From NCBI GenBank assembly GCA_949130485.1, contig OX422189.1:351220-415219 (forward strand): DNA of 64,000 nucleotides, written 5' to 3'. The DNA comes from Agelas oroides. Taxonomy: Eukaryota > Porifera > Demospongiae > Agelasida > Agelasidae. The notes under the pieces are model-generated. The model made no database searches. It worked only from the letters and a program-made list of their open reading frames with translations, and was not told the DNA's origin. Within the stretch, counting starts at the first letter, position 1, and each line of letters opens with the position of its first letter. Shown here one piece after another: positions 24,436-36,531 of this stretch. Both the position numbers and the translations under genes were made by a program.

Positions 24436-27400
24436 AGTGGGTTGCAAGCTCCCTCTTCCTCCTGGAAGTTATTGGCGTGTGTGTCTTCCACGTGCTTCAT
24501 GACCAGTGGCGACTACTCCTCACCTCCGCCTATCTCTGGTACCTCATGGTCCTGGCTGTGGGAGGCATGGTGGCAGCAGGATTCTATAATCCCCTACAGG
24601 CCCCTAAAGATTTCAGTGTTTTGGTACCTTTGGTGCAGGTGTGTGTCTTGTGTGTCTGTCTGTCTGTCTGTCTGTCTGTCTGCTCCTTTTACCTTTCCTT
24701 TCCTCGTTCCTGCTTTCCTCCTCTTATCGATATTTCCTTCTTCTCTTTTCTCCTTCTCGTCTCCCTCTCGTTTTTTATCCTTTTTCCTCTCCCTTTTTCC
24801 CTTCCTCTCCCCCCCCCCCCCCCCCCCCCCAACTTTCTTTCCCAGTCCCTTCGCCTTCCTCGCCTCCTCCGTCTCTTTTCAGCAGTAAAGAAATTCTTCC
24901 TCAAGATCATTGGAGACGGGACACGTCTCTTCGTTGTGATCCTTATGACCCTCGTCTTTCTTGTATGGTTTGCCGTCATCAACATGCAGCTGTTTGGGTA
25001 TCTACGTCCGGAACCAGGGTGCGACAATTTTGACAATCAGTTCAGAGGATTGACCAACGTAAGGACTAGCCTCATTCCCGGGCCAGTCCCAGGTTTTGGG
25101 ATGGAATCTTGTAGTGGGCTAAGATGTACATTGCCATTAGTGGGCACTCCTCCTCCCCTGCCCACAAACCCTCCCTGCATCTCCTTCTCTCCGCCTTCCT
25201 CATCCCCTCCCATTTTGTCTTCCCGTCCTTCCCTTCTGTTCTCCTCCCTCTCCTTCCTCTTGTTTCTCTCCCCCTCCTCCTCTCCTTCTGGTGCATCCTC
25301 CTCCTCCTCCTCCTCCTTGTGGCCCCTCCCCACCTCCCCCCTCCCCTCCCTCAGGCATTGCAGTCCATGTTTCAGCTGGTTATGCAAGAAGGCTGGACAG
25401 ACCTGATGAGTGAACTCGTGTGTCATCGGCCCTACTGGCTACCCATCATGCTCTATGTTGTTCTCCTCCACCTCTTTGCGTCACTGGTACGTCTGCACAG
25501 CGTCCACTCATTGAAGTACCAACTCCTGATACATTCACAGAAACTTGGAATTTGATTGCTCATAGCTATACAAAGAGGGACAGCCCCTATTCTTCCCCCT
25601 TCTCCCCCCTTCTCCCCCCTTCTTCCCCTCCTCCCCCTTCCCTTCTCCCTCTTCTTCCCCTTGAGACAACTTTCCGTCTACCCACCAGATCTTGCTGAAT
25701 TTCTTTGTGGCAGTGATTCTCGACAACCTGGAATACCCAGAGGAGAAGAAACAACGCAAACTCGAACAAGAACAGCAGCCAAAGCGGGAGAGGGTTCCCT
25801 TCCATCTCCGTCTCTTTCAGTATTGCAAGCCCAAGTGTGTCCCCGCCCCCAAACTCTCCTCTACTGAGCCCCCCATTCTCACCGGTAAAGTCAAACTTGT
25901 ATATTTCTTGGTCTAGCAGCTAGCATGCAGATCTAGATATGTATTTTTAATGGCCATAGTTATATGTAGCAAATAAGATTATAAGTAAGCCACTCATTCT
26001 GCCCCTCCAGCCTTCCCTCCTAACACCTGTCCTCCTTAATTCCCTTCTTCCCTCCTTTCTTTCTTTCCTCTTTGTCTCCTTCCTTCTTTGACCTTCCATT
26101 CATACCTCTGCTCCCTCTCTCCCTCCCTCTCCCTTCCTCTCCCTCCCTCTCCCTTCCTCTCCTTTCTTCTCTCCCTCCCTCTCCTCCCCCCTTCCCTCTC
26201 AGAGAGTGATGTTAGGAGGTTTTATGATGTGGGGGAGGCTGATCTTTCCTTCGTTGGTGTCCCCCCCTCCCACTCTTCATCTAACATCACCCCAAACCGA
26301 CCTCAGAGACAATCCAGCCAGCTTGAGGAGCCAGTGTTCTCCTCCCTCATCAACCATGAATCTGCCGACCTCAGCCCTGTTAAAGGACCTACCAACCAGG
26401 TTGAGAATAGAGCAGGCAAAACAGATTACATGTTGTCACTTGTTTATCATACACACTAAGTAGTTTACACTATAAACAAGATAGTTTATATGAAACATCA
26501 TTTTGTGGTATATGAAACAATCAAGGGTGAAGTAGCCATGGAGAATGATGGATGTTACATTTCTGCAGGACAAATACAACAGTATCCAATCTATTCTGAG
26601 TCACGTGCAAGTATTCAGACAACGGAGCCGAGAGCAGGAGAACAGCACCCACCGTTGGCATAGCAACAACCACCGACTACAGGGAGGGAGCAGCCTAGCA
26701 ACATCAGCTGCCTCTGCCCAGTAAGACAATGAAATATTTTACACCATCATTTGCTTGTTTCCTTGGAAACTAAGCTCCTATTTACAGCAGAGATTTTCTA
26801 TCTTGATAGTTCGAGCTAAAAGGCTTAAATTCTAGTCTCATTCCCAGACACACCCTATCAATAGCTCTTAAAAAGCTCACATGAGAAAAAGGATCTGGTG
26901 GAAGTCCAAATCCCAAAAAAAACTGGAAATGACGGACAGAATTGTAGAGTAGCATTCATTGGAGAATGATGCAGAAGCGAGCTAAGTGATGTCATTCTAC
27001 AGCATGCACGTATGGTACAATTTGTCATCTTTAAATACCTACGGTTAAAAACTAGATTTCAGCACTTCCACAGGCCCAGGGAATTGAACTTAGGTCGTCA
27101 GACATACCCTTTTTCTCATGAGAATTAAGGGCTAGAGATTATAATCACTTACTTATGAGCTGATGTCAGCTAATTTTATCTCTTACATTCGCACAATTTC
27201 AATCCAACAGGTTTGTCCAGATTAGCGAGATTGACGAGTATCGTGAAAAGTATCACCTGTTTGACAAAGCTCTCTTTCTTATGCCTCCGAAACACTGGCT
27301 GCGCAGTTTCTGCAACATAATCTTGAGTTCCCAGCTAGCAGACCCCCAGAGCAACCCGTCCTTCAGACCTCGGCCTGACCAGCTGAGAATGATTGTGAAG

Positions 27401-30400
27401 AACAGAGTCCGGTATATTTTTAGGTGAGTTAGTGGCTAAGAATAGTCATTGGCTTAGATATAGCAGTATACCTCTGTAAAAGTCAGTAATCTACGTAAGA
27501 GTTCATCCATAGTGTGACATCCCCTACAACGTGTCCTCCTTTAACCCTTCCCCTCTTCTTCCTCTTTCTTCGATCTTTCCTTATTTCCTCTGGACCCACC
27601 GCATATCATCTCCCCATCATCCGTTTACCGTAGATCGGGAAATTTTAACATTAAAAATAATTCGCATGAAAAATTTTCGTGGTGTTAAATTTTCACGGTT
27701 TCGTTTGATCGCGATTTTTTTTTTTTAACGGTCGACGGGTGCAATAGGGACGAGCGCCTGGAGCGTTCTTAGCGTTTAGTCTACTATGAGGTATCGGGAG
27801 AGCCAGGTATTGCTAGCTGTAGTCGTCAATCGGACATTTACCTCTGGGGGGTGTGGACTTCATTCATCTCACGACGTAAGTTGTTTTTTTTTTTCGTGTG
27901 TTAAAATTAATTTTCGAGGTTGATCTGGACCGCGAAATTATTTTAACAGCAAAATTCTCCCGATCTATGGTATTCCCTCTCAATTCTTCTCCAATGTTTT
28001 CCTATAGCTCTGATCTTTGTCCTTCAAATTTCTCCTCCTTTTCCTATCCTCTCTTCTTCTCTTCTTCCTCCCTGTCTCATTTTTCGTTGAATTTCTCCTC
28101 CTCCCTCCTCCTCCCCCCAGGTATATCATAAGCCGTCTCCCTTACTTCACCTGGCTGATGCTCGTCCTCACCATCTCCTCCATCTCCGTCATGATATACG
28201 AGTACTCCACCTCTTCATATCCCCAGGGCAACCCCAACAACACCAAACCGTACCCAACGTACATCTGGCCAGCTGATCTCGTCTTCATCGTATTCACTCT
28301 AGTCGAACTTGTGTTGAAGGTATGGTTAGACTTAACTTATCAAGTGAGTGTTCCGTGTGTGTGTGTTTGTGTGTGTACGTGTATGTGCGTGTGTGTGTGT
28401 GTGTGTACGTGTGTGTGTGTGTGTGCATACATGTGTGCATGTCATGCTGTGTATGTGTATGTGTGTGTGTGTGTATACATGTGTGCATGTCATGCTGTGT
28501 ATGTGTGTGTGTGTGTGTGTGTATGCGTACATGTGTATGTGTGCAGAAACGAGAAAAGTAGTATTGTTTCTTGTATGTATACCTTTGACCTCCAGTAATA
28601 CATTTAACTTCTTCACTTTTGCTCTAATCAATGACGCCTAAAGTGCTTAGTCAAAATATCAGCAAAGTTTGTTTGTTTGTTTGTATTTTTTTGTTTATCT
28701 TTTGTATAGACTTTTTCATCTTCTCCATCCTAGATTTTGGCCCATGGATTCTTCTTAAACCCAGCTGCAGCCATTAAAAGCTTGTGGGACATACTGGACT
28801 GGTTTATCCTGCTCGCCACCTTTGTTGCCATGGTTGCCTACCTCTCCTTATGTGGCACTGCCCCCGAGGTGGATGTAGGATTCCATTCCATCAATACGGG
28901 TACTATCATGCAGTTAATTAGCTGCTAATGATAGGGGCAACCCCATTAATTGTTTATGTTCACAATATTACACGAAAGTGAAAACGTGTGATGTTTGTTT
29001 GTTAGTTTGTAGAATACAACCTTCTTGTAGCTGCAGTTTTCTCTCTGCAGGATTTTTGATTGTATTGTGTTTACGAGCCCTGAGGCCACTGCGGCTAGTC
29101 AGTCTGGTGCCGAGCATGCGGAGGGTGGTGTGGGATGTGATGCTAGGATGGAAGAAGTTCTTGCTTGGAGCCATTCTCCTTGTCTTCTTCATATTTATGT
29201 TTGCCAGTCTCGGAGTACAGGTATGGAAGAAAGTCAGGAGAGGAGGGAAGAGGGGAAGGGAGGGGAGGGGAGGGGAGGGGAGGGGAGGGGCAATCCTCAT
29301 ACAGTTTTGTATTATGCTGCAAACTTTGCAGTGGCAATAGTGATCCACTTCCCTCTCATCTTTCCCTCCCTCCTTCCCTCCCTCCTTCCCTCCCTCCCTC
29401 CTTCCCTCCCTCCCTCCTTCCCTCCCTCCCTCCTCCTCCCTCCCTCCCTCCCTCCTTCCACTTCCTACTTCCTTCGTTGTAGCTGTTCTCTGCGAACACT
29501 CCCGAGGACAGTCCACTGGGGTTCTGTAATGACTTTGACATGAAGTGGAGAGAGTGCGTGGGAGAGTTTGAGATTAGTTTGTACACGACCGGGAGAGAGC
29601 TGCTGCAAACTAGCAACATTCCTCCCACCACAATCCTTGTGCCAAGGGTTTGGTAAGTAGATTGTCTTCTCTCTCTCTTTCCCTCCTCTCCTTCTTTTCC
29701 CTCCCCTCCCTTCCCCTTTTTCCTCTCCCCTCCCCTCCCATTCCTTCCGTCTCTTCCCCTCACATCCTCCACTCCTGTCTCTTGCCATTCCACTGTTACT
29801 GTAACTTTTCAATTTCTGCAGGTATGGACAGCGGCGAGACTTCAGGTTTGATCACACAGGGCAAGCTATTCTGTCCTTGTTTGAAGTGCTGACACTGGAA
29901 GGATGGATTGATGTGAGAGACATGGTGAACAGCCCAAGAAATCCTACTCATTGGGTGAGCTGGAGGAATAAGATAAGCAACCTCATGTCACATGCATATC
30001 ATATGGTGTCACATGCAGATCGCATGTCATACAGCTCATGTCACATGCAGATCACATGACATTACATGCAGATCACATGACACTACATGCAGATCACATG
30101 ACATTACATGCAGATCACATGACACTACATGTAGACCACAGATGTGTGCAGATCACATGATGTGTGCAGGCCACATGATCACAAGTTGGTATTTCTCTCC
30201 CTCCTGCAGTTTCTAAAGATATACTTGCATGTGTTCGTCTTTGTGGGAGTGAACCTTGGTCTCCAGCTGTTTGTTGGGATCGTGGTGACCAACTTTAATG
30301 AGCACAAGCCGGACCACTCGGCACTCCTCTCTGTCTCACAGAAGAGGTGGACAGACCTCATGCAGAGCATTGCCCTCACACAACCAATCAAATGCCCTCC

Positions 30401-32056
30401 ACAACCAAGTAGGTGGAGTATGCCCCTATTAATTAAGGCTAGATGTAAATGTTAATTGAGTTGTGTTTGTCAACATTTAGTGAGCGTTGGGTAGAATAAT
30501 TTATTGATTGCCAGTTTGTTCTTTAGCCTTGTTTGAAACTTCCACTTCCAGTTGACTGCTTGCACAGTAGACAAACGTATACCAGTGGGAGAAGTGCTGT
30601 TCAGATTATACTGTATGTGTAGAAACTAGAGACAGGGGAAGGCCTGGGAATGAGGCAGGGAAGGCCTGGGAATGAGGCAGGGAAGGCCTGGGAATGGGGC
30701 AGGAAAGGCCTGGGAATGAGACAGGAGAAGGCCTGGGAATGAGGCTGTTCTTGCTCATCAAGGTTGAGTGAGCAATTGAGTTTAACTTTGGCAAGGGCAC
30801 ATTGAACCACCAAAGTGCGTGCGCCCTTGGTTGGAGTTTAATCCAAACTGTACGTTGTGCTGCTTCAACCTGTTGCTCAGTCAGTTGAAATATCTACTTG
30901 TCATCAATTTGCATCCCATTCGAAGGAGCGTGAAGCTGACCTGAATAGCAATTTGTCAGTTCGACATTGACCTGAACACACGTTTTGTCTTAACCTCTTC
31001 TGTGCAGAGAACAGCAGGTGTCGTCAGCTTTTCTATCGCCTGGTGGTGAGCAAGTCCTACCATATCTTCATTACCATGGTGATTGTCCTCCACTCCTTCA
31101 CCTTTGTGGTGCCGGTACGTAATGTACCCTCATTTCTAATTCAGACTTGGATATCTGTGAAATATAGCTTGTTAAACGTTAGTGTATTGTATTGCTCAGT
31201 AAACTATGTTGTAACTCAGTAAACTATTGTATTGCTCAGTAAACTATGTTGTAACTCAGTAAACTACGGTGTAACACAGTAAACTATGGTGTAACTCAGT
31301 AAACTATGTTGTAACTCAGTAAACTACAGTGTAACTCAGTAACTATGTTGTAACTCAGTAAACTACGATGTAACACAGTAAACTATGTTGTAACTCAGTA
31401 AACTACAGTGTAACACAGTAAACTATGGTGTAACTCAGTAAACTATGTTGTAACTCAGTAAACTACAGTGTAACACAGTAAACTATGGTGTAACTCAGTA
31501 AACTATGTTGTAACTCAGTAAACTACAGTGTAACACAGTAAACTATGGTGTAACTCAGTAAACTATTGTATTGCTCAGTAAATTATGTTGTAACTCAGTA
31601 AACTACGGTGTAACACAGTAAACTACAGTGTAACTCAGTAAACTATGTTGTAACTCAGTAAACTATGATGTTTTCTGCAGTGGACCATCACGGAAGGAGA
31701 AATCAAGGTTGCCATGGTGTTTTCCATTCTGTTCTCACTGTACTACATCCTGGAGGTATGTACTGGCAATGTCTGCAGATTCCCATATTTTCATTCCAAT
31801 TCTACTTGCACCTGTTTCACATTCTACTGTATATTTCACCTCCCCCCCCCCCCCCTCCCACACACACACACACACACAGCTATTTTTCAAACTGCTTGCG
31901 TTTGGTCCAATCGGATATTTCCATAGTTGGCGCAACCTGTTTGACTTGTTACTAGTCTTCTTGAGTGTGGCCTTCTCCATGCGTGGGCTTGTGTACCTCA
32001 GCTCTGGGACTGGGGTAAGAAGTGACGACATGCGTTTACATCATATGTCTGATGTG

Positions 32057-32147
<91 letters not shown>

Positions 32148-35100
32148 CCTCTACAAACTCTCACTGATTTTGGCTTAGCACTGGCAGTTTTCAAGCTATT
32201 CTCTCTGCTTGGAAAATATGTGAGTTAAATTACTGCTAGAGTATTTGTGCACCAACTCTGAGGAAGGGCAGCGTGTATAGCTACCATTGAGTACCCTTAC
32301 CACAAGAGTTCACCAACTCTGAGGAAGGGCAGCGTGTATAGCTACCATGGAGTACCCTTACCACAAGAGTTCACCAACTGAGGAAGGGCAGCGTGTATAG
32401 CTACCATAGAGTACCCGGACCACAAGAGTTCACCAACTCTGAGAGTTGATGTTCATGAATATCAGTGAATGTTTGTGTCTAGGGAATTGTGTGACCGGTT
32501 TGTTGCTATTTTGCTATTTGGTATGAGGATGTGATAAACACAAGTGACATGCCTCATTGGTTAGTGGTAACGGTTATCCTTCTCTCTCTCCCCCCTTCCA
32601 TCCTTCCCCCACCCCTCTTCCATCCCTTAATTCTCCCCTTCTCTTATCCCTCCCCCCCTCTCTCCCTTCCCCTTCCCCTCCCCCCCTCTCTCTCTCTCTC
32701 TCAGCACACCCTGCAAGATCTAACAGTAACAGTCGGTCAAACATTCTACAAGAGCATTCCATTGGTCAGTGTCCTGGGAGCTGTGTTCCTCAGCTACAGC
32801 TTCACCGGACACATATTTTTTGGAGCCGTGCGCACAGGAGAGGTTATCAACTATGGGTGAGTGTGTGTTGAGGGAAGGTGGGGGAAGGCTATTAACTGTA
32901 GCTACAGGGCCATAGGAAGTTAAAAAATGGCAAAAAATAAAAACTGTTTGGCCAAGTTCTGCATGCAAAGCATGGTGGCACAATCTAGGGGAGTCTAGAG
33001 GCATGTCCCCCCCCCCCCCCCCCAAGGCATCATTGGTAGTCATGGCTACAGCAAGGACAGTTTTAAGTGATTCCAGTACCTGAGCTAGTCTCAAATCCAA
33101 TATTGGACTTGTTTTTTCAGTGGACATTAAAATTTGGCTATGACTGACTGATTGTATGTGTTGCATAAGCTGTCATGTACGTAAGCAACATACTTTTCCC
33201 TCCTTCTCTACTGCTGCAGTTTTTTGTCGTTTGGTAATATTTTTTCGGTATTTTCCTTGTGCTTGCGGATCATGACAGGAGAAGATTGGCACCAAATTCT
33301 TAGAGACACAATGGTGAGAGGTGGAGGGGGATGTGGTGGGAAAATGAGGGTGGAGATGGAGGGTAGACGGGGGAAGGGAGTGGTGAAAGATTGGAGAAAG
33401 AGAGGATGGAGGTGGAAGAGAGAAAGAAGAGTCGAAGGGGAGGGATGGATATATTTTCACTTTGTTATCGTTACCTTAGGTTGGGGAGCCTTATTGCACA
33501 CGTGAGGCTGGAGACTGTGGGAATACACTGGCGGCCATTCTGTGGTTCATATCCTATTACATCTTTGTCACATTTATCATCATCAATGTCTTTATTGGTA
33601 AGTCTTGAATCATGTGACATCATGTGACACCATGTGACATCATCGACACCATATGACATCATGTGAGATCATGTGATGTGGCACTGCAGCTACACCATGT
33701 GGCATTGTGACAGCACACATGATGCCAAGTGAACATGGCATCTATGACATCACATGACATCACATGACATCATGTATATTGGTCATCTCTTCACATGATT
33801 GTCATGTTGCCCTCCAGCTGTCTTGCTGGAGAATTTCTCCATCTTCTACAGTAAGGGAGACACCCGACTGGATCATGCCATGGTCAAGGACTTTCAACAA
33901 AGCTGGTACTTTTTTGATGAGAAAGCAAAAGTGAGTGGGTGGGTCTTTGAGGGATGGGACAACACCACACATGAGTGAGTTGTAGAATAGAAGGGGGAGC
34001 CCTCGGCCCTCTACGCCCATCCTAGATCCACGCTGATGATAGGCTAAATCACCTTTCTTATCTCCACATTGAGGCCCTGATACTCTTCCCTTCACAGGGT
34101 TCCATACCAGGTCGAAGGATCAAGCTCTTGCTGAGGATGCTCAAGCTTCAAGACCTCTATACCAACCAAACTATAGACTCTGGACCAAGGGTAAGGACCA
34201 ACTAGAACTTAGCAAACTTATAAAGAAGCCCTTGGTAGCATGGTGGGAGAGAATCTCGAGTGTTCCTCTGTAGCTCCCTCGACAAGAGCATGCGGTGTCT
34301 TGGGACTTATGGAGGCGGATTATGGCAGATCGCAGAACATTCACTGGGACCATTTCTTATACATGAGGAAGACCAGACCAGAACTGCTCATGCGCAGTAC
34401 AATACAAAAAGCAATGATGACACAACCTTGCATACACTACAAGAGCGATGATATATGACTTACTCAACTATCTGCAGACATGGCAGTGTTGTTTTAGTTA
34501 ACTAAACCTAAACTAAAATGCATTTTGTAGTAATTAAACCTAAAACTAAAGTTAATGCTACCTTAGTCCAATAAACTACCAATACTAACTCTTTTAGATT
34601 TAGTAATTAAAACTAAATGTGTAGTCTAATTAAACTAAACTACTGCTCCAAATATCTGAAATTGAAACAACACAGGGGCATGGTACTTTTGATTTCTCAA
34701 GGGTGAGGTTTTCCCAAAGGATTTTCGCATGATGTAATCTGTTGTCGTTTCTTTTCTCCTTATCTTGAAAGGAGCGGCATTTGTTCAATGCCCTTTCTGA
34801 CCCCCTCCTGCTCCGAGAAATGGTGCAAGAGTTGAAAACAGTCTCAAAGCCTACAGCTGAGTCTGGCCTGAATGGAACAGTGCTTGTTGCAAGGAACAAA
34901 GAGGAGGAAGAGAAGAGGAAGGAGGAGGAAGAAGACGGGAGGAAGGAGGAATGGCACTCCTTTCAGAACGTACTCAGGTAAATGGAAACCATTTGATAGT
35001 TTCAGAGTTTGTTTCGTGTTCAGTCATTACCTCCCACATGCTAGAATGCTGTCGTATCGAGCTGAAAACATCCATGAGAGGCTAGAACCACAGGAGTTGT

Positions 35101-36221
35101 ATGAGAGAGAAGAAATGGAGGAGGCAGTACAGATTGAGGTATGTAGGAACTCGGTACTCATGTTCTTCGTACCACACAGGCCTTGTGGGAGGAGGAAAAG
35201 CACACTTTCTCCTCAGTGTGGCCTGGATACGAGGCTATAGTCACACAGTGTTGTAATCACAGTGGGCTATTCATTGTGTACAGGTTGCAGAATGCTGTAT
35301 TCTGAACTGGATGCAACGTTTTGTGAAACCAGTTCTACAGCTCCAGAAACGAAAAGACCTTCTCAGAAAACAGTCTGTAAGCATCAACGATCCCATGCAT
35401 GTCACATGTAACTACCATCGTTACATGAATCGCTGTAAAATGATTTGATAGTGTCTGCTCTGTTTTCTCTGACAGGTTTATGCACCGCACAAGTCAAGAG
35501 TAAATTGTGAGTGTGAATTCTGCAGTTGTATACGTATCCAAGATTATAAAGAAATTATGCTACTAAAACGTAACGCTATGCACTTTTCAGGTGCCAATTT
35601 TTCATTATATGATGACAAGTAGTTCTTGTCGGAACAATTTGTACATGTCCACTGTTTGGTTCAATGCAGCTTTTCATGCCATAGACATCCCGTGCAGTGG
35701 TGAATTGTGCAATCCACTTAATGTGCTTGTTAGCTGTAGATTATGTGACCTAGCTGCAGACAAGAAGGGGAAACCAACTGGCTATTGGGCACCCATATCC
35801 CTTTCTTTCCCTCTTATATTCCTCTCAATCTCCATCCCCTCTCTCTTCCTCTCTTCCTCTCTCCCTCTCTTGCCATTGGATAGCACTCAATCTTTGGGAA
35901 GCTCCAGCTGTGGCCAGCCAACCTCCACAAACATCTCCAGCCTCCTGGGTTTCTCAGGACACAGAGGAAGAGACGGACATGAGCCATACACCCTGGCATC
36001 CAGCAAACCACTTCTTTTCTTCTTTCTCTGACAATGAACAACACACTGAAGGAACCCATGAACACCCACTACTTCAACAATCGTATGCTCGACTGGCCCA
36101 GGCGCCCGTGGTATATTCAAATGGTCTTGGGAAGGAAGATAAGTGGCACACGTGGTTTAAAACCCAGCGGGAGTGGATGGACAACCTTGACAAAGAAGAC
36201 TATTTTGACGATGGACTTTAA
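17171..36221 (+). CDS. NALCN: NALCN sodium/cation leak channel, complete, 35 exons
   Basis: NALCN is the four-domain, 24-helix plasma-membrane leak channel that sets resting potential with UNC79/UNC80/FAM155 partners. Exons: 17171-17692, 18599-18739, 20276-20439, 20810-20938, 21528-21709, 22358-22506, 23037-23141, 23705-23905, 24438-24638, 24846-25058, 25355-25486, 25689-25884, 26203-26399, 26569-26720, 27211-27423, 28121-28319, 28734-28899, 29051-29220, 29483-29652, 29822-29954, 30210-30408, 31008-31114, 31681-31755, 31880-32014, 32148-32219, 32705-32856, 33220-33313, 33480-33597, 33818-33930, 34098-34190, 34772-34977, 35045-35138, 35284-35376, 35476-35506, 35884-36221; 1884 residues (human about 1738), phases all consistent. 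Filter motifs: DI SSLELW (E393), DII MQEGW (E681), DIII LTLEGW (E1227), DIV TGEDW (E1513). DIII S4 reads LRALRPLRLVSLVPSMRRVV; DIV S4 has almost no Arg. The C-terminus ends in an acidic tail like vertebrate NALCN. An alternative ATG is at 17147. Confidence 0.97.
18922..19026. mobile_element. Perfect hairpin element with 9-base target duplication
   Basis: Arms of about 45 bases (AGTCTATCAAGCCAGACC and complement AGCCAGACC... to TGATAGACT), spacer only a few bases. Flanks GACCTATAG and GACCTACAG look like a 9-base duplication. Lies in NALCN intron 2; sequence differs from the TAGCCTC family. Confidence 0.85.
19525..19560. mobile_element. Minimal foldback remnant, 9-base target duplication
   Basis: A 36-base element TAGTCTCG...CGAGACTA flanked by GTCAAATGG and GTCAAATCA. 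Only the two tips of the family remain. Confidence 0.7.
20048..20275. repeat. (CA)n microsatellite abutting NALCN exon 3
   Basis: About 225 bases of CA repeats broken by TACACTCA interruptions; the final CACACACAG is itself the splice acceptor of the exon that starts at 20276. Confidence 0.95.
22507..23012. repeat. GTGAGAGGATGGAGG minisatellite filling NALCN intron 6
   Basis: Roughly 30 imperfect units of 11-15 bases (GGTGAGAGGATGGAG, GGTGGAGGGTGAG) begin directly at the donor site, so every unit restates a GTGAGA donor-like motif. The long Ser/Pro/His open frames on the opposite strand are by-products. Confidence 0.93.
23906..24437. repeat. Duplicated GGGAAGGGAGGGAAGAG block plus (CA)n, NALCN intron 8
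   Basis: A unit of about 190 bases (purine repeat, then GTGGACAATAGGATAATGAA, then GTTGATGCACACAC and a CA tract) occurs twice, at about 24020-24235 and 24236-24437. The second copy's CACACACAG serves as the acceptor for exon 9. Confidence 0.88.
27631..27967. mobile_element. MITE with TAGATCGGGAAATTTTAAC ends
   Basis: Imperfect inverted ends (left TAGATCGGGAAATTTTAAC, right GCAAAATTCTCCCGATCTA) around about 337 AT-rich bases in NALCN intron 15. The ends begin and finish with TA, which would suit a TA target duplication of Tc1/mariner-type MITEs; that assignment is inference. Confidence 0.65.
28342..28545. repeat. (TG)n microsatellite in NALCN intron 16
   Basis: TG repeats interrupted by TACATGTGTGCATGTCATGC units, repeated about three times. 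Confidence 0.9.
30633..30745. repeat. Tandem array of foldback ends (GGAAGGCCTGGGAATGAGGCA)
   Basis: Five tandem copies of a 20-21-base unit that equals one end of the TAGCCTCATTCCCAGGC foldback family, in NALCN intron 21. Confidence 0.88.
31190..31670. repeat. GTAACTCAGTAAACTATGTT minisatellite in NALCN intron 22
   Basis: About 24 tandem units of 20 bases with variants (GGTGTAACACAGTAAACTA, GTTGTAACTCAGTAAACTA) filling the intron up to about 10 bases before the exon 23 acceptor. Confidence 0.95.
32249..32440. repeat. About 64-base tandem triplication in NALCN intron 25
   Basis: Three consecutive copies of CACCAACTCTGAGGAAGGGC followed by AGCGTGTATAGCTACCAT and GAGTACC...CCACAAGAGTT. Confidence 0.92.
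34494..34673. mobile_element. MITE family B, degraded copy
   Basis: Begins CAGTGTTGTTTTAGTTAAC and ends GAAACAACAC; the interior is made of TAATTAAAACTAAA motifs. The better-preserved copy is at 62602-62895. In NALCN intron 30. Confidence 0.7.
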
Positions 36222-36531
36222 TGGACTTGTTTGACATTCATAGACATGCAAAGTGTGTGCATGGATACATTCTACTATCTTTGATCACTTTCCATTTGTT
36301 GCAATCAGTTTGAGAATTTAATTCTCTACTATTCAAAAAATTTTACTCCCACCAGTGACCATGCAGTGCATAATTCGTCTCACTCCACTTTTACCCCCAG
36401 CCATGTGCAGTCTACACTTTAGTCATAACCTGCTCCTGGAATGCATTCTTTTGGTTTTGCTATGACATCTGCATGCAAGTTACTAGTTTCGTGCAAATAA
36501 CTATACCTATTCGTTGATTTCAAGCAAAACG
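36222..36531. other. Intergenic, NALCN to PH-Costars gene
   Basis: About 310 bases between the NALCN stop and the next start codon in the same orientation. No repeat or exon-like segment was recognised; it must hold the NALCN 3' end and the next promoter. Confidence 0.5.

Noticed and set aside
23759-24500. Several overlapping open frames of 140-220 codons on both strands
   Set aside because: They come from duplicated purine/CT repeats and CA microsatellite in NALCN intron 8.
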